This document shows positions 1 through 20,844 of a stretch of DNA of 64,000 bases, piece after piece; the first letter of the stretch is position 1; each line of letters opens with the position of its first letter. The DNA lies in assembly GCF_932294415.1 (NCBI RefSeq), contig NC_065538.1:81047834-81111833 (forward strand). The letters are read 5' to 3'. Position numbers and translations under genes: made by a program. This stretch comes from Quercus robur. Its lineage: Eukaryota; Streptophyta; Magnoliopsida; Fagales; Fagaceae. Below the pieces are notes generated by a model that was given only the letters and a program-made list of their open reading frames with translations, was not told where the DNA came from and searched no databases.

Positions 1-8365
<8,365 letters not shown>

Positions 8366-8544
8366 GGGCTAAACCTTAATTACAATTTTACTCAAATATT
8401 TTGTAGGTTTGATCAATTGGTTAAACAACAGGAACCAGATATGGGTCAGAAAACTGACTTCTTGATAAATCTAAGAATTTTCTATGAGGAAAAAAACAAA
8501 GAAGTTGGGAGAGGAGCTCATGATGTAAACACAAGCCGCCTGTA

Positions 8545-8560
8545 TTGACCTTGAAGTCAA
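8545..8560. promoter_or_regulatory. Inverted pair of W-box cores upstream of gene A
   Basis: TTGACCTTGAAGTCAA contains TTGACC on the plus strand and TTGACT on the minus strand, back to back, 180 bp upstream of the gene A start codon. TTGAC[CT] is the core bound by WRKY factors. A role in gene A expression is inference from position only. Confidence 0.4.
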
Positions 8561-11192
8561 TGGTTTGTACAGGAAGTGAACATGGGTTCCTTCTTCTAGC
8601 AGTAATGGGAACGCTATTAAGTATTGGTTCATAAATCTTTGGAGTGGTTATGACCAATTGATTTCTCTCCATGACATTTGCGTACATGAGGGGTTTTACT
8701 TCTGGAGCGCATTAAACAGAAAACTTGTTGGAACCTATCTAATAAAATATTTATGAGACCAAAGATATCTGGCACTGAGTTTTATTTTTTGTTTGGCTGG
8801 CTGAGCAAGCAATGATGCTGACAGAACTTTAAACTAATATATTTTGGCCATTTAAATGAAACTTTGAAGCTTTGTGTCACTACACAAATGGGCTACATAA
8901 ATAAATCTTTGAGGATCTTTGTAGTCTTATGTCATAATATTGCGTCCCATGGCTTCTTATGGCTGACGCATAACTAGAATGAATTCACAAGAGAAATAAG
9001 AGATGTCATCAAAGCTCATGCGTTCAAGGTTGTTATATAGTCCTTGTATTTGTGGGTGACGAAACTAAAGCAAGAATGAAAAATGTAGCTGCAAGTGTAT
9101 GGTTTTTACTTAATTATTAAGTGATGGCCTCAAAGATGGCATATTCCAATTCCATGGTTTGATAATATTTTCTTAGTAGTTGATTTTCCTCATTACATAG
9201 CGTGTTCTCATCTCAATATCCTTTCCTCAATACATAGTATGTTATTTTGCATTTTCCTTGTTAGCTTTTCTCTTGAATCATCCTTCCTATTTGTGATGTC
9301 CGCCTGGGAACATTTGGTTCCAAATTATCATTCTTTAACCCAATATTGTTCAACTGGTCTTTGTTGGGTAAGGAGATATGCTTCTTTCCTTTGGTTCACA
9401 TTGTCAAGTAGAATTGGCTAGAAGCAATAGACAACATATGGCTCTGTTTATTACATATGCAGAGAAGTGTTAAGAGTCATGACACAACCTATACTTCTAG
9501 AAACTACAGAGGATTTGTATTCCTGTCACAATAGTACTACTCAGTCATTTTCCCTCGCAATCAAAGAAAAATTTGTCTATTAAATTTTCAATACACGTTT
9601 TTTTTATTTTGACATTCCAAAATGAAATAGTTAGACAAACAAGATTAAATGAAAAAAATTTAATGATTAATTATGATCACCCCTTAAGATGTTTGGTGAC
9701 CAGGAGAACACTAAGCCTTGCACGTGTTGAGTCTCTGTCCAGTAAACAATACCGTGTTGTTTCTTCTAGTTTCGTATTCTTCCTACTAAAGCAATACGGT
9801 GCCATTTTTATATTCTCTTATTCTTATCACTAAAATAAACGACATCGTGTGGTACTTCAACACAACTAGAATAGTCACCAATTTGGTGAATCAAAACACG
9901 TTTAAAATAATATGGGCATGGTCTTTATTTCCAACTAACCGCGAACCCACACGTTGAGCGTAATAATTAGTTTTATGGTAGTTTTATTAAAAAAAAATTT
10001 ACAGTTTAAACTAATCTAATAATGAGTAATGTATTTCGTAATTATATTTTTATTTATTATAACAACAATCATAAATGTAATATAAAAACAATCCAAAACA
10101 CCAAAAAAACGTAAACTTAAAAAATTAATAAAACTTAACAATGATTAATTGAACCAATATTAGAATAAAATTTTGTTTTTGATAATCTATTAAGGTTATT
10201 TTCTTTGAGGAAATTATAATTTCGGCCACCCAAAACATATTACCAAATAAAAAATTATTAGCAAAATCTAAGAATTAAATTTCTATACATGCATTGTTAT
10301 AAAATAATAATAATTAAAATAAAATTGTAAAAGTTAAAATTTGTCACCTATCTGATTATTTTCGTTTTGCTAACCTTTGCTTTTCTTTAAATAAATGGCA
10401 TTATAGAGTACTTTTCCCACCACAAAGGATTAGAAAATAAACAAAAATTAGTAAAGTCTCATAGTTTAACATTTAAATTGAATACTATAAAAAATCATGC
10501 TATGTAACAGAATAAATAGCAAATTATAAATCATTCAAATCATGCTATGTAATAGAATAATATTATATTTGTATATGCTATATTAATTTTTTAGAACACA
10601 ATAGGATAACATTTAACAATCAAAGAGAATAAAAAATTTATAAAAATAAATAAATAAATCTCATTAACCCAAAATAGAGTTTTAAAGAATATAAAAAATT
10701 ATCAACCTAAAGTAGAGATACAAGAAAAATAAAAAAAATCCACCAAAAAATTTAAAGAGAGAGAGAGAGAGAGAGGGAACCCTTTTTTTTTTTTTGTGAG
10801 GGAAAACTATGCATAGAATAGAAGAGATAGTGGCAAATTTATAGTAAGAGAGTGTGAATAAGAAAAGACAAAAATAAAGGAAGATAAAGGGAAGAGGAAG
10901 AATGATATTAATGTAGAGGGTAGTGGGGAGATGAAAAGGTAAGGGAGGAAGAAAGATTAAAGAAGTAGTGGGGAGATGAAATGGTAAAAGAGAGAGAAAG
11001 GTTGGAGAAGTGTAAATATTAAAAAAAATAAATGTTAAAATAATTATATATAAAAAAATAAAAAATAAAAATAAAAACCCTAAAGCTTGAAAGGCCTCAA
11101 CTTTCTTTTTCTTTTCTTTTTTTTTTCTTTTTTTAAGCTGAAAAGGCTCACACAAAACTTTAAAGCTGAGCTGAAAAAGTTTTGGGTTGGGC

Positions 11193-11343
11193 TTGATAGT
11201 GGAACTAAATAAATAAGAGATGAGCTAGATTAATTATACAGATTTATTATAGGGTAATAGTGGAAGTAAATAAATAAGTAGTGAGCTGGATTTATTATAG
11301 GGTGATAGTGGAAGTAAATAAATAAGTAGTGGGCTGCATTTAT
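11193..11343 (+). repeat. Short tandem repeat, about 50-bp unit
   Basis: Three successive copies of a unit containing AGTGGAAGTAAATAAATAAG followed by a GAGCTGGATTTATTATAGG-type segment. The first copy is the most diverged, and the second and third are nearly identical. No coding role is visible. Confidence 0.7.
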
Positions 11344-11611
11344 AGAGCAGAAAATTGTAAAAACCATTTTAAAATTGTAGGACAATTTTTTTTTTTTTTT
11401 TTAAATGACGTGGCAGCTAATGTGACGCAACATGAGAGCAACAGCAACATTAAACACTACACTTTAGCTTTTAGTAATATATAGATTTAATTGTGAACTC
11501 CTAACCAATCAAAATGCAAAATATATCACAGTCAAAACACTATCTCCAAATTTCAATATCATCATTGAAATTTTTCAAGGAATAATTATGATAAACTTCA
11601 TAAGGAAAGAT

Positions 11612-11654
<43 letters not shown>

Positions 11655-11655
<1 letters not shown>

Positions 11656-12185
11656 CCTAATTGTAATCTATTGCAATTACTTTTGTCAATTATTTTGCAA
11701 TCTCATGACAATAGGATATTGTTTCATGGCTATTATTACAATATATTATATTATATTTATTATAATAATATATTATTGATCAACAAAAAATTATTACAAT
11801 ATATTAAAATAATTGACAAAAATAATTCGAGTCAAGTTATTGCAATAATATCTATGTTGTAATTGTTTATTGCTTCATGTTTGTCATTGTAATAAATTGC
11901 TATTAGGTTATTGCAATGAAATCTTTGTTGCAATAGGTTATCACTTCAAAATTTTGTGGCAATAAATTGCAAAAAATAATTAGTATCAATTTATTACAAT
12001 GATTTCTTTGTTTTAAGTTATTGTAACAAAATTTCCTAGTACAGTAAGGTAATAAGTCATATACTGCAATAAAAAATAAAAATTATCAGATCTAATTATT
12101 GTTGATGCAATAACTTACCACTTTTAAGTTACTATTACAACAATCGTAATTTTTGTTGCATGAGAACTTAATGTAATAGAATTTG
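11655..12185. mobile_element. Degenerate CACTA-type subterminal repeat array
   Basis: The stretch is filled with short words such as TTATTGCAAT, TTGCAATAGG and ATTGTAATAAA on both strands. The same words fill the ends of the well-defined CACTA element at 13154-13969. Near 12029-12046 the minus strand reads CTGTACTAGGAAATTTTG, which may be a decayed CACTA terminus. No matching second end or target duplication is visible, so this is called a fragment. Confidence 0.5.
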
Positions 12186-12189
12186 TTTT

Positions 12190-14202
12190 GAAATATTGGG
12201 GGAGCTAAAATTGATTTCCCTTGCCATATGTAGCCGATACCATTGACTTCACCATATGCAGTGCATGAACAATTATGGAGACATATGCTCTCACAATTGT
12301 CATTTGAATCCTCTACCACCACCTTCGATTCCACAAAATCAAGTAGGTTCACACCCTTAAGTCAAGAAACACATCATCTTGATTAATTTCTTGTGTTAAA
12401 TTATGGTATTAATTCCTTTGAAAATTTAGTTCAACTCTCCTTTGACACCAACTTGCCCAGTTGCCCTTAGACCATTGGCCAAGGTTTATTGGAACAAAGT
12501 CATCTATGCAACGATAGATAGATGAGTTCAATGAATTGCAAATCAGAATTTTCCACAATTGTTGTAGATGTCACATTCTTCTGGTGGCAAAGACTTATTT
12601 CCAAAATCGATTCCCCATAAGTGCTTTAGATACCCATCCCAACTAATCTGAAACTTTGACATCTTCGATGCATTGAATTATGTATAAACAAAATATTTTT
12701 TCCATTATGTAGAGTAATTCTAAAACCATACTTATAGTTGGGTATCAAACTTGGAACACTAGTAAATACATTTCCATCCCAATGCCTGTTTCTCCACCTC
12801 ATATGCTTTACCTCCCATATCACCAGCTATGATGAGGCTTGATTATCAATCCCCATGGTGTAATTTCCTGGTGATAGATCACTGGGAGACTTCCATGAAG
12901 TGAAAACACAATTCTCACCCATTTTGACTTTCACACTCATGTAAGCCATAAATGTATCTGTTGGCCGGATGAAAGAAGCTATGCCACAAGACTGATTCTT
13001 CGTTGCTATTGTACATAACGAAATCTTAGTATTTGGAAAGAAAAGCTAATGAAATCTCCATATTAGTTGACCAGATTTCTTTCTTCTTTCCATCAAAAAT
13101 TTTTATATTTCCATCTTCTGTAATGGCCAAAACTCCAACTTTTCCCATGATTGCACTACACAAAGAAAGACATGTCATAACAAGTATTATTGCAACAAAA
13201 ATATATATAGGTAATATATGTAGTATTGCATTTCTAGATTGTTTTTTTTTTTGTTGTAATAGTAACTTAAATTTATATATCAACATAAGACTATTGCAAG
13301 AATTAGTTATGTTACATCTATATGTGTTATTATAATTATTAATCTTTATTTAACAAAGAGATATTGTCGGACCGTGAGTTGTGCCATTCCACCTCAAAAC
13401 CAATTGGTGTTAAGAAAGACACTCAAATCTTTTATAGCTTTCGACATCACACCACACAGGCCTTTTTTAGAGTGGTTGTAGGGAGTTAAATTGTGGCCCC
13501 CCTAACAAATATGTTACTACAATAAGTAACCACTTATTTCACATCAATTTATATTGTTGTAATAGGTTAAACCTTTAATTCACACCAAACTAAGGTGTTG
13601 TAATAAGGGTGAACCCTTATTTAATTTCTAGCGTATACTATTGCAATATAATGTTGCATGAGATGGGGAAAATTGGACATACCTTTATTGAACTTATTTT
13701 TTTTTCACTTATTGCAATGAAATATTTGAAGCAATAAGCTATTGCCACGGAGTTCTTCATTGTAATAGAGAAGTCATTGCATTAACCTAACTATTGCAAT
13801 ATGTGGAATTTAATGCAACAAGATCTTATGTTGCATAAACCTATTGTCTCAAAGTTTATTACAAATGCTCCCAAAAACTTTTTTGTTGTTGCAATGACAT
13901 CTTATTACAACGACTTCGTTATTATTATAACGAATTTTTCCGTTGTAATAAGCATTTTTTCTTGTAGTGTTGGATTCTCTCTATATGCCACCTATGTAAC
14001 TTCTTGTTAATGAATGTTGTAAATCCATATTCCAACTTATCTTGATGTTGAATCCAAGCTCGAAGCTTCTGTATTCTAACCTCAATGTTTTACCATCTTT
14101 CAAAATTCGGCCTTATTTGATTCTATAAGCCACAAGGCTAACAGAACTAAGTATGCACGAAACAAAAATGAAAGAGAAAAGAAAAACACAAAGAGAACCC
14201 AT
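12190..14202 (-). pseudogene. S-RLK locus B: S-domain pseudogene, kinase lost, split by a CACTA element
   Basis: Minus-strand remnants appear in the correct order of an S-RLK ectodomain. A start codon and signal peptide lie at 14202 (MGSLCVFLFSFIFVSC), then a B-lectin start (ILKDGKTL, FELGF) to about 13973, broken by TAA and TAG stops. After the CACTA insertion come ITEDGNIKIFDGKKKEIWST (13130-13071), SPSDLSPGNYTMGID near 12850-12900, an S-locus motif (NRHWDGNVF) near 12780, and a PAN-like Cys cluster (CESICLHNCSCTAYG) near 12260-12300. Intervening pieces are missing or frameshifted, and no kinase exons are found downstream. The SWKSPSD..PGNYTMG signature points to a different S-RLK subfamily from genes A, C and D. 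No function is expected. Confidence 0.85.
13154..13969 (+). mobile_element. Non-autonomous CACTA (En/Spm-type) transposon
   Basis: The element is 816 bp. It starts CACTACACAAAGAAA and ends TTTTTTCTTGTAGTG, the classic CACTA terminal inverted repeat. It is flanked by the 3-bp duplication TTG (13151-13153 and 13970-13972), as expected for this superfamily. Both ends carry subterminal words such as TATTGCAACA and CGTTGTAATAA. No transposase is visible; the interior (about 13370-13500) is an unrecognised fragment. It sits inside the first part of pseudogene B's S-domain, so it inserted into that locus. Confidence 0.88.
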
Positions 14203-16599
14203 AGTGAGAGATATTCAACTTTTAAAAAAAAATAATAATAATAATAAATACTTAAGAGAAAGTAGATGGGTTTTTTTTGGGGAGGAGTAGATAGATTGTA
14301 ACACAAAAGCATATCAGAAACTCAATATTTTGATCACTTTTAATAGTGATATTCTCTAAAATTATTAATCTTAAAGTGAAATTTGTGATGTGTTTTTGTG
14401 TATCATTAAGTGCCCACCTTTTTCATGTTGTCAACTAATCTTTTCAATGTTCAATTTTTCTCTATGTTAGAAGAATGTGGCTACTCTTAAATTCTTAAGT
14501 CCACCTCACAAATTAGTAAATTAGTGCCTGATGAAGCTTCCTTTCATTTTCCAAATTAAATTTGTACCTCTAGTATTTTCCATTAAAGTTTCATCCAATG
14601 GTAAAGTCCACGCCACTAGTTTAACTAGTCCTTAATTTTGATTATAAAATAGGATTCCATTAAGAACATCATGGTGGGTCATTTAGAGGCTAAAGTTAAC
14701 ACGTTTTAGAGTCGAAAACTATACAAGTTGATGTGTGACAAGTGAGGTAATCCAATAAATAATATGTGATTTAATGTTTATCTTTATAGCAACTTGAGTC
14801 ATCACTATCACACCATGCATGTAATTGGTGTGATCTGTCCTCATAGTAGAAAATTGTTACTTTGAAGTATGAATGTGAGGAATGACATTTTCTTCCACAA
14901 AAGAAATCTAAAAATAAAAAAACTTAATTAACTTTTCAAGTCATAATAGTAAACAATTATATTTGAAAGTTAGGAAGTGTTATTCAAATTAAAATTTTCC
15001 TTCTTCAATAAGAAAATTCAATTAACTTTTCAAGTCATAATAAGAATTTGAGAAAACTTGATTTTCAACCAGAAAAGGGGAGAAAATATTATATTTGAAA
15101 GTTAGGAAGTAGAATATTAATCACTTGCATTCAAAAAATGAACAATAGTTTAGTACATGCCATTGCATTTTAAAATATTAATCACTTGTATATATAATTA
15201 ATGTCTAACTAAAAGTTACTCAAACATGCACTTGTACAATCTAACGTGTTTGAGTAGCTTCTTTAGTTACAAAAAATTATCCAAAAAATTTGCTACATGT
15301 GCAATCAGTTATCTAAGTTGTCAAATACACTGTTCAAAAAACTGTCTACCGTGCAATATTAGCCATGTCCATTGTGCAATATACTCTTAGACAACCGGCC
15401 AAAAAATGTTGTCCAAGCCATGTCCACTGTGCAATATTAGCCATGTTCACTATGCAATATACTCTTAGACAAACAATCAAAAAATATTGTCCTTCATACT
15501 ACAAAATTAATATTAGCCTGAAACAAAATCAAGTTACGTTTTGAACTTAAACAAACATAAGAAAATTTCACTATAATTGAACTTACCATTCATTACTTTT
15601 TTACATACCAAAAAAGTTTTGTGTTTGCAAGCAAGCATTTATATTTTCAACACATGGAGTTAGTGCATAATTGAACCTAACTTCATTTCCCTGTGTATAT
15701 ATATAAACAAATAAATTTATTTGATAAATATGTAAGAGAACATTTATTTTTTACTTAACCAATATTTACAAGATTTGATACTTGAGACGACAATGGAGTG
15801 AAGGTGATAGTAATGAATGCTATCAATGTAATCACAATGATTATAAGAGTAAAAATCTAAGAAATATTCTAGCTACTTACGACTACAAAACATAAAAATT
15901 ATAAACAAATAAGTTTATTCAAAATTTCATGTATGAAAACATTTACATGTTACCTGACAGACATTTGCATCATTTGATACTTGAGACAATGATGGAGTTA
16001 ATGGTGCCTATGTAATCACATTGATTATAAGAGAGAAAATTTACATAATCATCTAATTACTTATAAATTATAATTGCAAAACAAGTAAAAATGTAAATTT
16101 ATTCAAAATATGACAACGTTTACATTTTATCTGACCAACATCCACATAATTTGATACTTGAGACAATAATGGAGTTAATGGTGCCTAAGTAATCATAATG
16201 ATTATGAAAGAGAGTTTAAGAAATCATCTAATTACTTATAAGTGCAAAACATGTTAACAAGTAAGTTTACTCTTAAGAATGATGTGAAACTAGTTTGGTA
16301 ACTATGAATTGGTCCTAATTCAGAGGTCATCATTGGTGTGGAAAGGTTAACAGGATAAGTCAGCTATATCAAAAAAAAAAAAAATGAAAATCTTATTAAT
16401 AAATTCACAAATGAAAAGGCAAGTGTAGTACAACTTCCAATTGCACAAATTATCTATAAGTTATTCCACAACAACAACAACAACAACAACAACAAAACTC
16501 TTACTTTATGTAAATAATGTTCTCCATGTGAGCCATAATTATTGTATTGTATGTTAGGAGTAAAACTAGGTTCCTATATGAAAGACATAAATATTATTA
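14203..16599. other. Intergenic DNA between pseudogene B and the FAR1-like pseudogene
   Basis: AT-rich with no supported gene. It contains a locally duplicated GTGCAATAT/CCATGTCCA(T/C)TGTGC segment near 15355-15460, the three-copy repeat at 15721-16275, and a CAA microsatellite at 16469-16495. Confidence 0.65.
15721..16275 (+). repeat. Three-copy diverged tandem repeat, about 180-200 bp unit
   Basis: The marker TTGATACTTGAGAC recurs at 15775, 15974 and 16151 (periods 199 and 177). Each copy continues into an AATGGAGT block, a GTAATCACA.TGATTATAA block and an ACTTA(C/T)..(A/T)..GCAAAAC block. The copies differ by small indels. The array lies just downstream of the FAR1-like pseudogene and may once have been part of a transposon carrying it; that link is speculation. 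Confidence 0.75.
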
Positions 16600-16696
16600 T
16601 TAGCCAAAACAATATAAAAGTTTTACAAATAATGGAAACTTAGTAGAGGATAAAAATAAATAAATAATATTTGCTTTGGAAAACTGTTTACTAACC

Positions 16697-18858
16697 TCAT
16701 CATTTAATTCAGCTCTACCCTTCTTCTTCTTTTGCTTCTCAACCCAACTTTTCTTTCGTTTTCCACCCTTGCGACCTTCTTTTTTCTTAAGACCTTTAAC
16801 CCTTTCAACCAATTTTTCCAAATGTTGGTTAGGATCAAGATTTTTATTACTACTACACAATGGCATTTGATGGGACAATTGATGATCAGCCATATTTTTT
16901 GTCACAATATCTTCAACATTTTTTTCATATTCCTCTATCATCTTCTCTATTAAAGTAAATGCCTCTTCATTGTCTGCTGCTCGAGAAGCTAACCGAACCA
17001 ACTTGGAACACAATCTTCTATACCGTTGTACAGCAGTCAAGTTGACATCCTCTTCCACATTTATTCTTCTATTGTCCAAGATACATCCACTTTTTGCCTC
17101 TCTTGTCCATCTTTTCAAAATGTATATATCAGAAATTGTCTTTATATCAAGGGAATCAAAGACTTTCAGAACATGACAACATAAAATCCCAATTATTTCA
17201 AACTTTCTATAACTACATGAAAATGTCTTATCTTCAGTATCATAAGATACTATGTACTCACCAAGCTTATGCAGAAACTCAATAGTGTATGTATGCACTA
17301 ATAAGTTCTCTTGGAGATTTTTTATCCTTGCTGCTGATGCCAAGTCATATTGATCATGAAGCATTCAAAATATTGTAGGTGTGTACATTTGTACTGCTTG
17401 CTTCAACAAGGGAGAATTTTTCAAGCCCAACTGGGGAAATTTTTGTCTAGCATTAAATTTAGCTTGTAACTATTTTTCTCATTTTTGCTCAATCACCCGA
17501 TCAAAATGTGCAAAAAATTATGCTACATCCAAATCAAATTTCAAATAATCTTTCGAATCTCCATTCAAACTTTCACTGAGGTACTTCACATTCCTAATGT
17601 AAATTCATTTTTCATGTAACGCTTTGTCCATTTTCCTTTCAATTTGTAGATACTATCCAACCAACTACGATCATGAATAGTATAAGTGTCAATCATGTCC
17701 TCCCATGTTTTTTCAAACTCAATTTCATCATTAAACTCAAACATACAAGTTTTTAAAAACTTGAAGAAAAGAACCATCTTTCATCAAATTCCCCAAATGT
17801 TTTATCCCATTCTGCATTATGTGCCAAGTACATAATCCATGGTAAGTGTTAGGCATTACCTCATTCAATGCCTTTACCATTGTAGGATCTTGATTTGTAA
17901 AAATTGTTTTAGGTCTTTTAACTGCATGTGCAACTAGAAAGCTTTCGAAAAGCCACTTAAATGAATCCACCGTTTCATCATATAAAAGAGTAGCCCCAAA
18001 AACCGTTAACCCTCTAGGGTGATTAAAACCGATAAACACCCCTAACGGTCTTAACTCTTTATTAGTATCATATGTAGTGTCAAATGTCACCACATCACCA
18101 AAATTAGCATAATTAATAATCATTCTAGCATAAGCCCAAAAAATGTTTGTAATCTGCTCAACATTATCTAATTGTACTGCATATTAAAAGAATGGATTTG
18201 TAGTCAATTGTTCCTGAAAGTATCCTAATAAGCATGCAGCTTGACCATATATCAAATTTTTTTGCCGTCTTGTTCTAAGATAATTATGCTGATCAAGCCC
18301 AGTGAATCCAAGATTAGCTCTCCCACCAACCTCTCTACTCATTAACTCATGTGCTACTTTTGGCTTGATTCCAGAAGAGGATACTAACTCAATCAATCTT
18401 GCATGAACTTCTGAGATTTTCCGTTGATATCTCATCATATAAACTGTTTCTGATAGATGAAGAGTGTGATTATGTTCTTTAATAAAATCAACCACTTTAT
18501 ACTTTCCAGTTTCTCGCACTAATGAAACATATAGCTTTACAGGACAATTAGTCCTTGTATCATCTCGATTACAAGTGCGAATCATATCTTCTTTTTCTGG
18601 ACCTCGAATGCCCTGCTTTGCACATACAAATCCCCATGATGTTATCTTTCCATCCTTCTTACTTTTATTTATGTAATGTTTTCTAACATCAAAGCCCATT
18701 TGCCTTCCATATTTTAGCCAAAATTCTCATGCATCTTCTAATGTATCGAATTCCATACCAACTCTAGGACTCAAATCTTCATTGGCATCCATGACTCTAG
18801 AACTCAAATCTTCATTGACATCCATGAATCTAGGACTCAAATTTTCATTGGCATCCAT
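16697..18858 (-). pseudogene. FAR1-related (FRS)/MULE-type gene, decayed
   Basis: The minus-strand domain order is that of FAR1/FHY3-related proteins. An N-terminus at 18858 has three in-frame 11-residue repeats (MDANENLSPRF-like). A FAR1 DNA-binding region spans about 18750-18470 (CNRDDTRTNCPVKL, EHNHTL). A MULE transposase core spans about 18120-17600 (VVTFDTTYDTN, FTNQDPTMVKALNE, HGLCTWHI). A SWIM-type zinc finger lies near 17240-17170 (FSCSYRKFEIIGILCCHVL), followed by a Lys-rich tail. Family members are either transcription factors of phytochrome signalling or the transposases they derive from. Breaks include an in-frame TGA at 18729-18727, TAA at 18186-18184, a frameshift near 17755, and several mixed stops at 17600-17370. 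A possible splice donor (GAG|GTTAGT) lies at 16697. No terminal inverted repeats were found, so host gene and transposon origins remain open. Confidence 0.85.
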
Positions 18859-19794
18859 GTTTTGAGAGAATTCTCTTGACACACTATGCAATGAATTAAA
18901 AAAATACTCATGTAATTAACAAACAAATGTACAAAATATCAACTATTATAAATATAGAAGAATGAATGTTTTTCATTAAAAATAAAGGCTGAAAATTTGT
19001 GTACCAATATTGTGCTTATCATATATAAGAATTACAACAAATCAATATATGATCATGAGAGATGATGACCCATTTGATAGAGGGAAATTTCAAGCTAAAT
19101 TTTTTTAAGAAACTGTTAAAGTGTATCATACCTATACAAAGACAAACTTTCAATTATCAAAATTTTATCTCAAAAAAAAAAATTTATCAAAATTTTCTAT
19201 CCCTATGACAATAAATTTTTATCACTAAATTCTGACTGCAAACTTTAAAGGCAAAGATTAAAACACTACAGTTTAAATAAAATGAGGACCTAAAACCATA
19301 GAATTCAAGCAATGTAGTAGTAAAATAGGGATTTTATACATCTGGGTTTTATCCATACAAGCTTTAGCAAGCCAATTTATTGAATCAATCATCTTCTTTG
19401 GTTTATTCCTTATTGTCCATTTTGTTCTTGTAAGAAGGTTCCTATCATTTTATGAAAACACTTTTTTAATGAATATTATTCTGTATAAGGAACCTAAAAC
19501 AACACGAAGAATCCAATGCAAACAAGAATGAACATTTATGTCTCTCTTTTCTTTTGTTGTGAACTTGTGATGGCTAAGTATTTTACTATTGTTAAAATAA
19601 AATTAATCAGACAAAACCTAATACGTTAAAGATTTTTATGGAGGAAGTGAAAGAAAAGGTCAAGGCTGTAGAAATGCAAAGGTGCAATAGCCTCATAAGG
19701 CAATTGGAAATAAAAATCAGAATTTCAAGAGCTTGGTTTCAATAGCCCCAACTATCTTAACCCCTGACCCAACTCTCCTTTTACCCAAAAAATA

Positions 19795-19827
<33 letters not shown>

Positions 19828-20844
19828 TTTTTTTTTTTGATTCAATGTATACAAAAGAGAGAACTCACCTCCTTGAGTTAGTTGATGTCGGAAGCAACCA
19901 ATCAAAGATGGACCTGCGATGACTATCACAAAGGGGATTTTGGGGATTTTCCAACGATACAATGGCCAAGTACCGTCGAAACCACAAATCCGGCCAGTGG
20001 CTTCGTTGCTTCAAAGAGACCTTCACTCTATGAGAGTTGGGACTTGGGACAGCTTCACACACGAGAAAAAGGGAGTGTGAGTGTTTGGGGGTTTGGTTTC
20101 AAATGCTAAGTTTCAGTGTTTAGGTATGAGCTGGAGCTGCTGTGACAATGGATTGATAGGGAGGCAGAGAATGGGTTAAAGGAGAGGCAGAGAGCGGCAG
20201 CTGCGCAGGGGAGAGAGAGAAATTTTTTTTTTTGATTTTATGAAAGTTTACTCAAACTTACAAGAAATAGTGGGCGTGCTGTGAAATTTTTTAAGGGTAA
20301 AATAGTCTTTTTGTTATTTGGTGAGGTGTCAAAGATTTAAGCCATTAAATTAAATCTATGGCTGAGAATTTAGGTATTGTATGAGATATGAATCCATATA
20401 TATATATAATAGGAAAATTGATTAACACGTGTTGTGTGTAACATATACCTTTATAAATTTGGAAGGAAACTTTGTGAGCTAACTATGTCAATCTAGCGCA
20501 TTTTATAGAAAATAATTCGAATGACATAAATACTTTCCATTCTAAGTGAAAGTATAATGGATTTGACTTCACAAATAATGAATAACTCTAGTAATAATAC
20601 TTTCCATAAAAGTGAAAACCACACTCATGTTATAATGAAAAACCAAATATTTGGCAACCATATGAGCCCAAATAAGATAACCCATTATCTCTCAAAATAA
20701 ATAAACCAAATATCTATATATTTTTTCCATGTTTGGTGACCGTGAGGACTCTATATATAATAATCTTCATCTTCTTATTAGGTCAAGTGATCAGACAGAC
20801 AAGTTTATCGGCTTTCATCTTCCCAATATTGTTGCTATGCTCTA
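18859..20844. other. Intergenic DNA between the FAR1-like pseudogene and the plantacyanin locus
   Basis: Mostly AT-rich. A more GC-rich island at 19860-20220 could be the promoter or 5' exon zone of the FAR1-like locus, but I see no convincing coding frame there. An ATT microsatellite lies at 19804-19826. No gene supported. Confidence 0.55.
20752..20761 (+). promoter_or_regulatory. Possible TATA box of plantacyanin-like locus
   Basis: CTATATATAA lies 84 bp upstream of the ATG at 20845, a plausible distance for a plant TATA box plus short 5' UTR. The region is AT-rich, so chance occurrence is possible. Confidence 0.4.

Larger units (their letters stand above)
8366..11654. other. Intergenic DNA between gene A and pseudogene B
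   Basis: No supported gene. The stretch holds AT-rich sequence, a GA run near 10757-10776, a purine-rich block 10800-11020, a short tandem array at 11193-11343 and a TA microsatellite at about 11616-11652. The open frame at 10682-11155 translates to Phe/Leu/Lys-rich low-complexity sequence from these biased tracts and is not credible. Confidence 0.7.

Noticed and set aside
8421-8687. 88-codon minus-strand frame just upstream of gene A
   Set aside because: No recognisable domain and not in frame with the signal peptide; more likely promoter or 5' UTR sequence.
10682-11155. 157-codon minus-strand open frame
   Set aside because: Translation of purine/pyrimidine-biased tracts; almost only Phe, Leu, Ile, Lys and Tyr; no domain or splice context.
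12190-14202. CACTA element capturing an S-RLK fragment (Pack-CACTA)
   Set aside because: The exact TTG duplication places the element ends at 13154 and 13969, and the S-domain pieces lie outside on both sides. The element inserted into the pseudogene rather than carrying it.
15721-16275. CRISPR-like array
   Set aside because: Three diverged long tandem copies with no short constant repeats and unique spacers; this is plant nuclear DNA.
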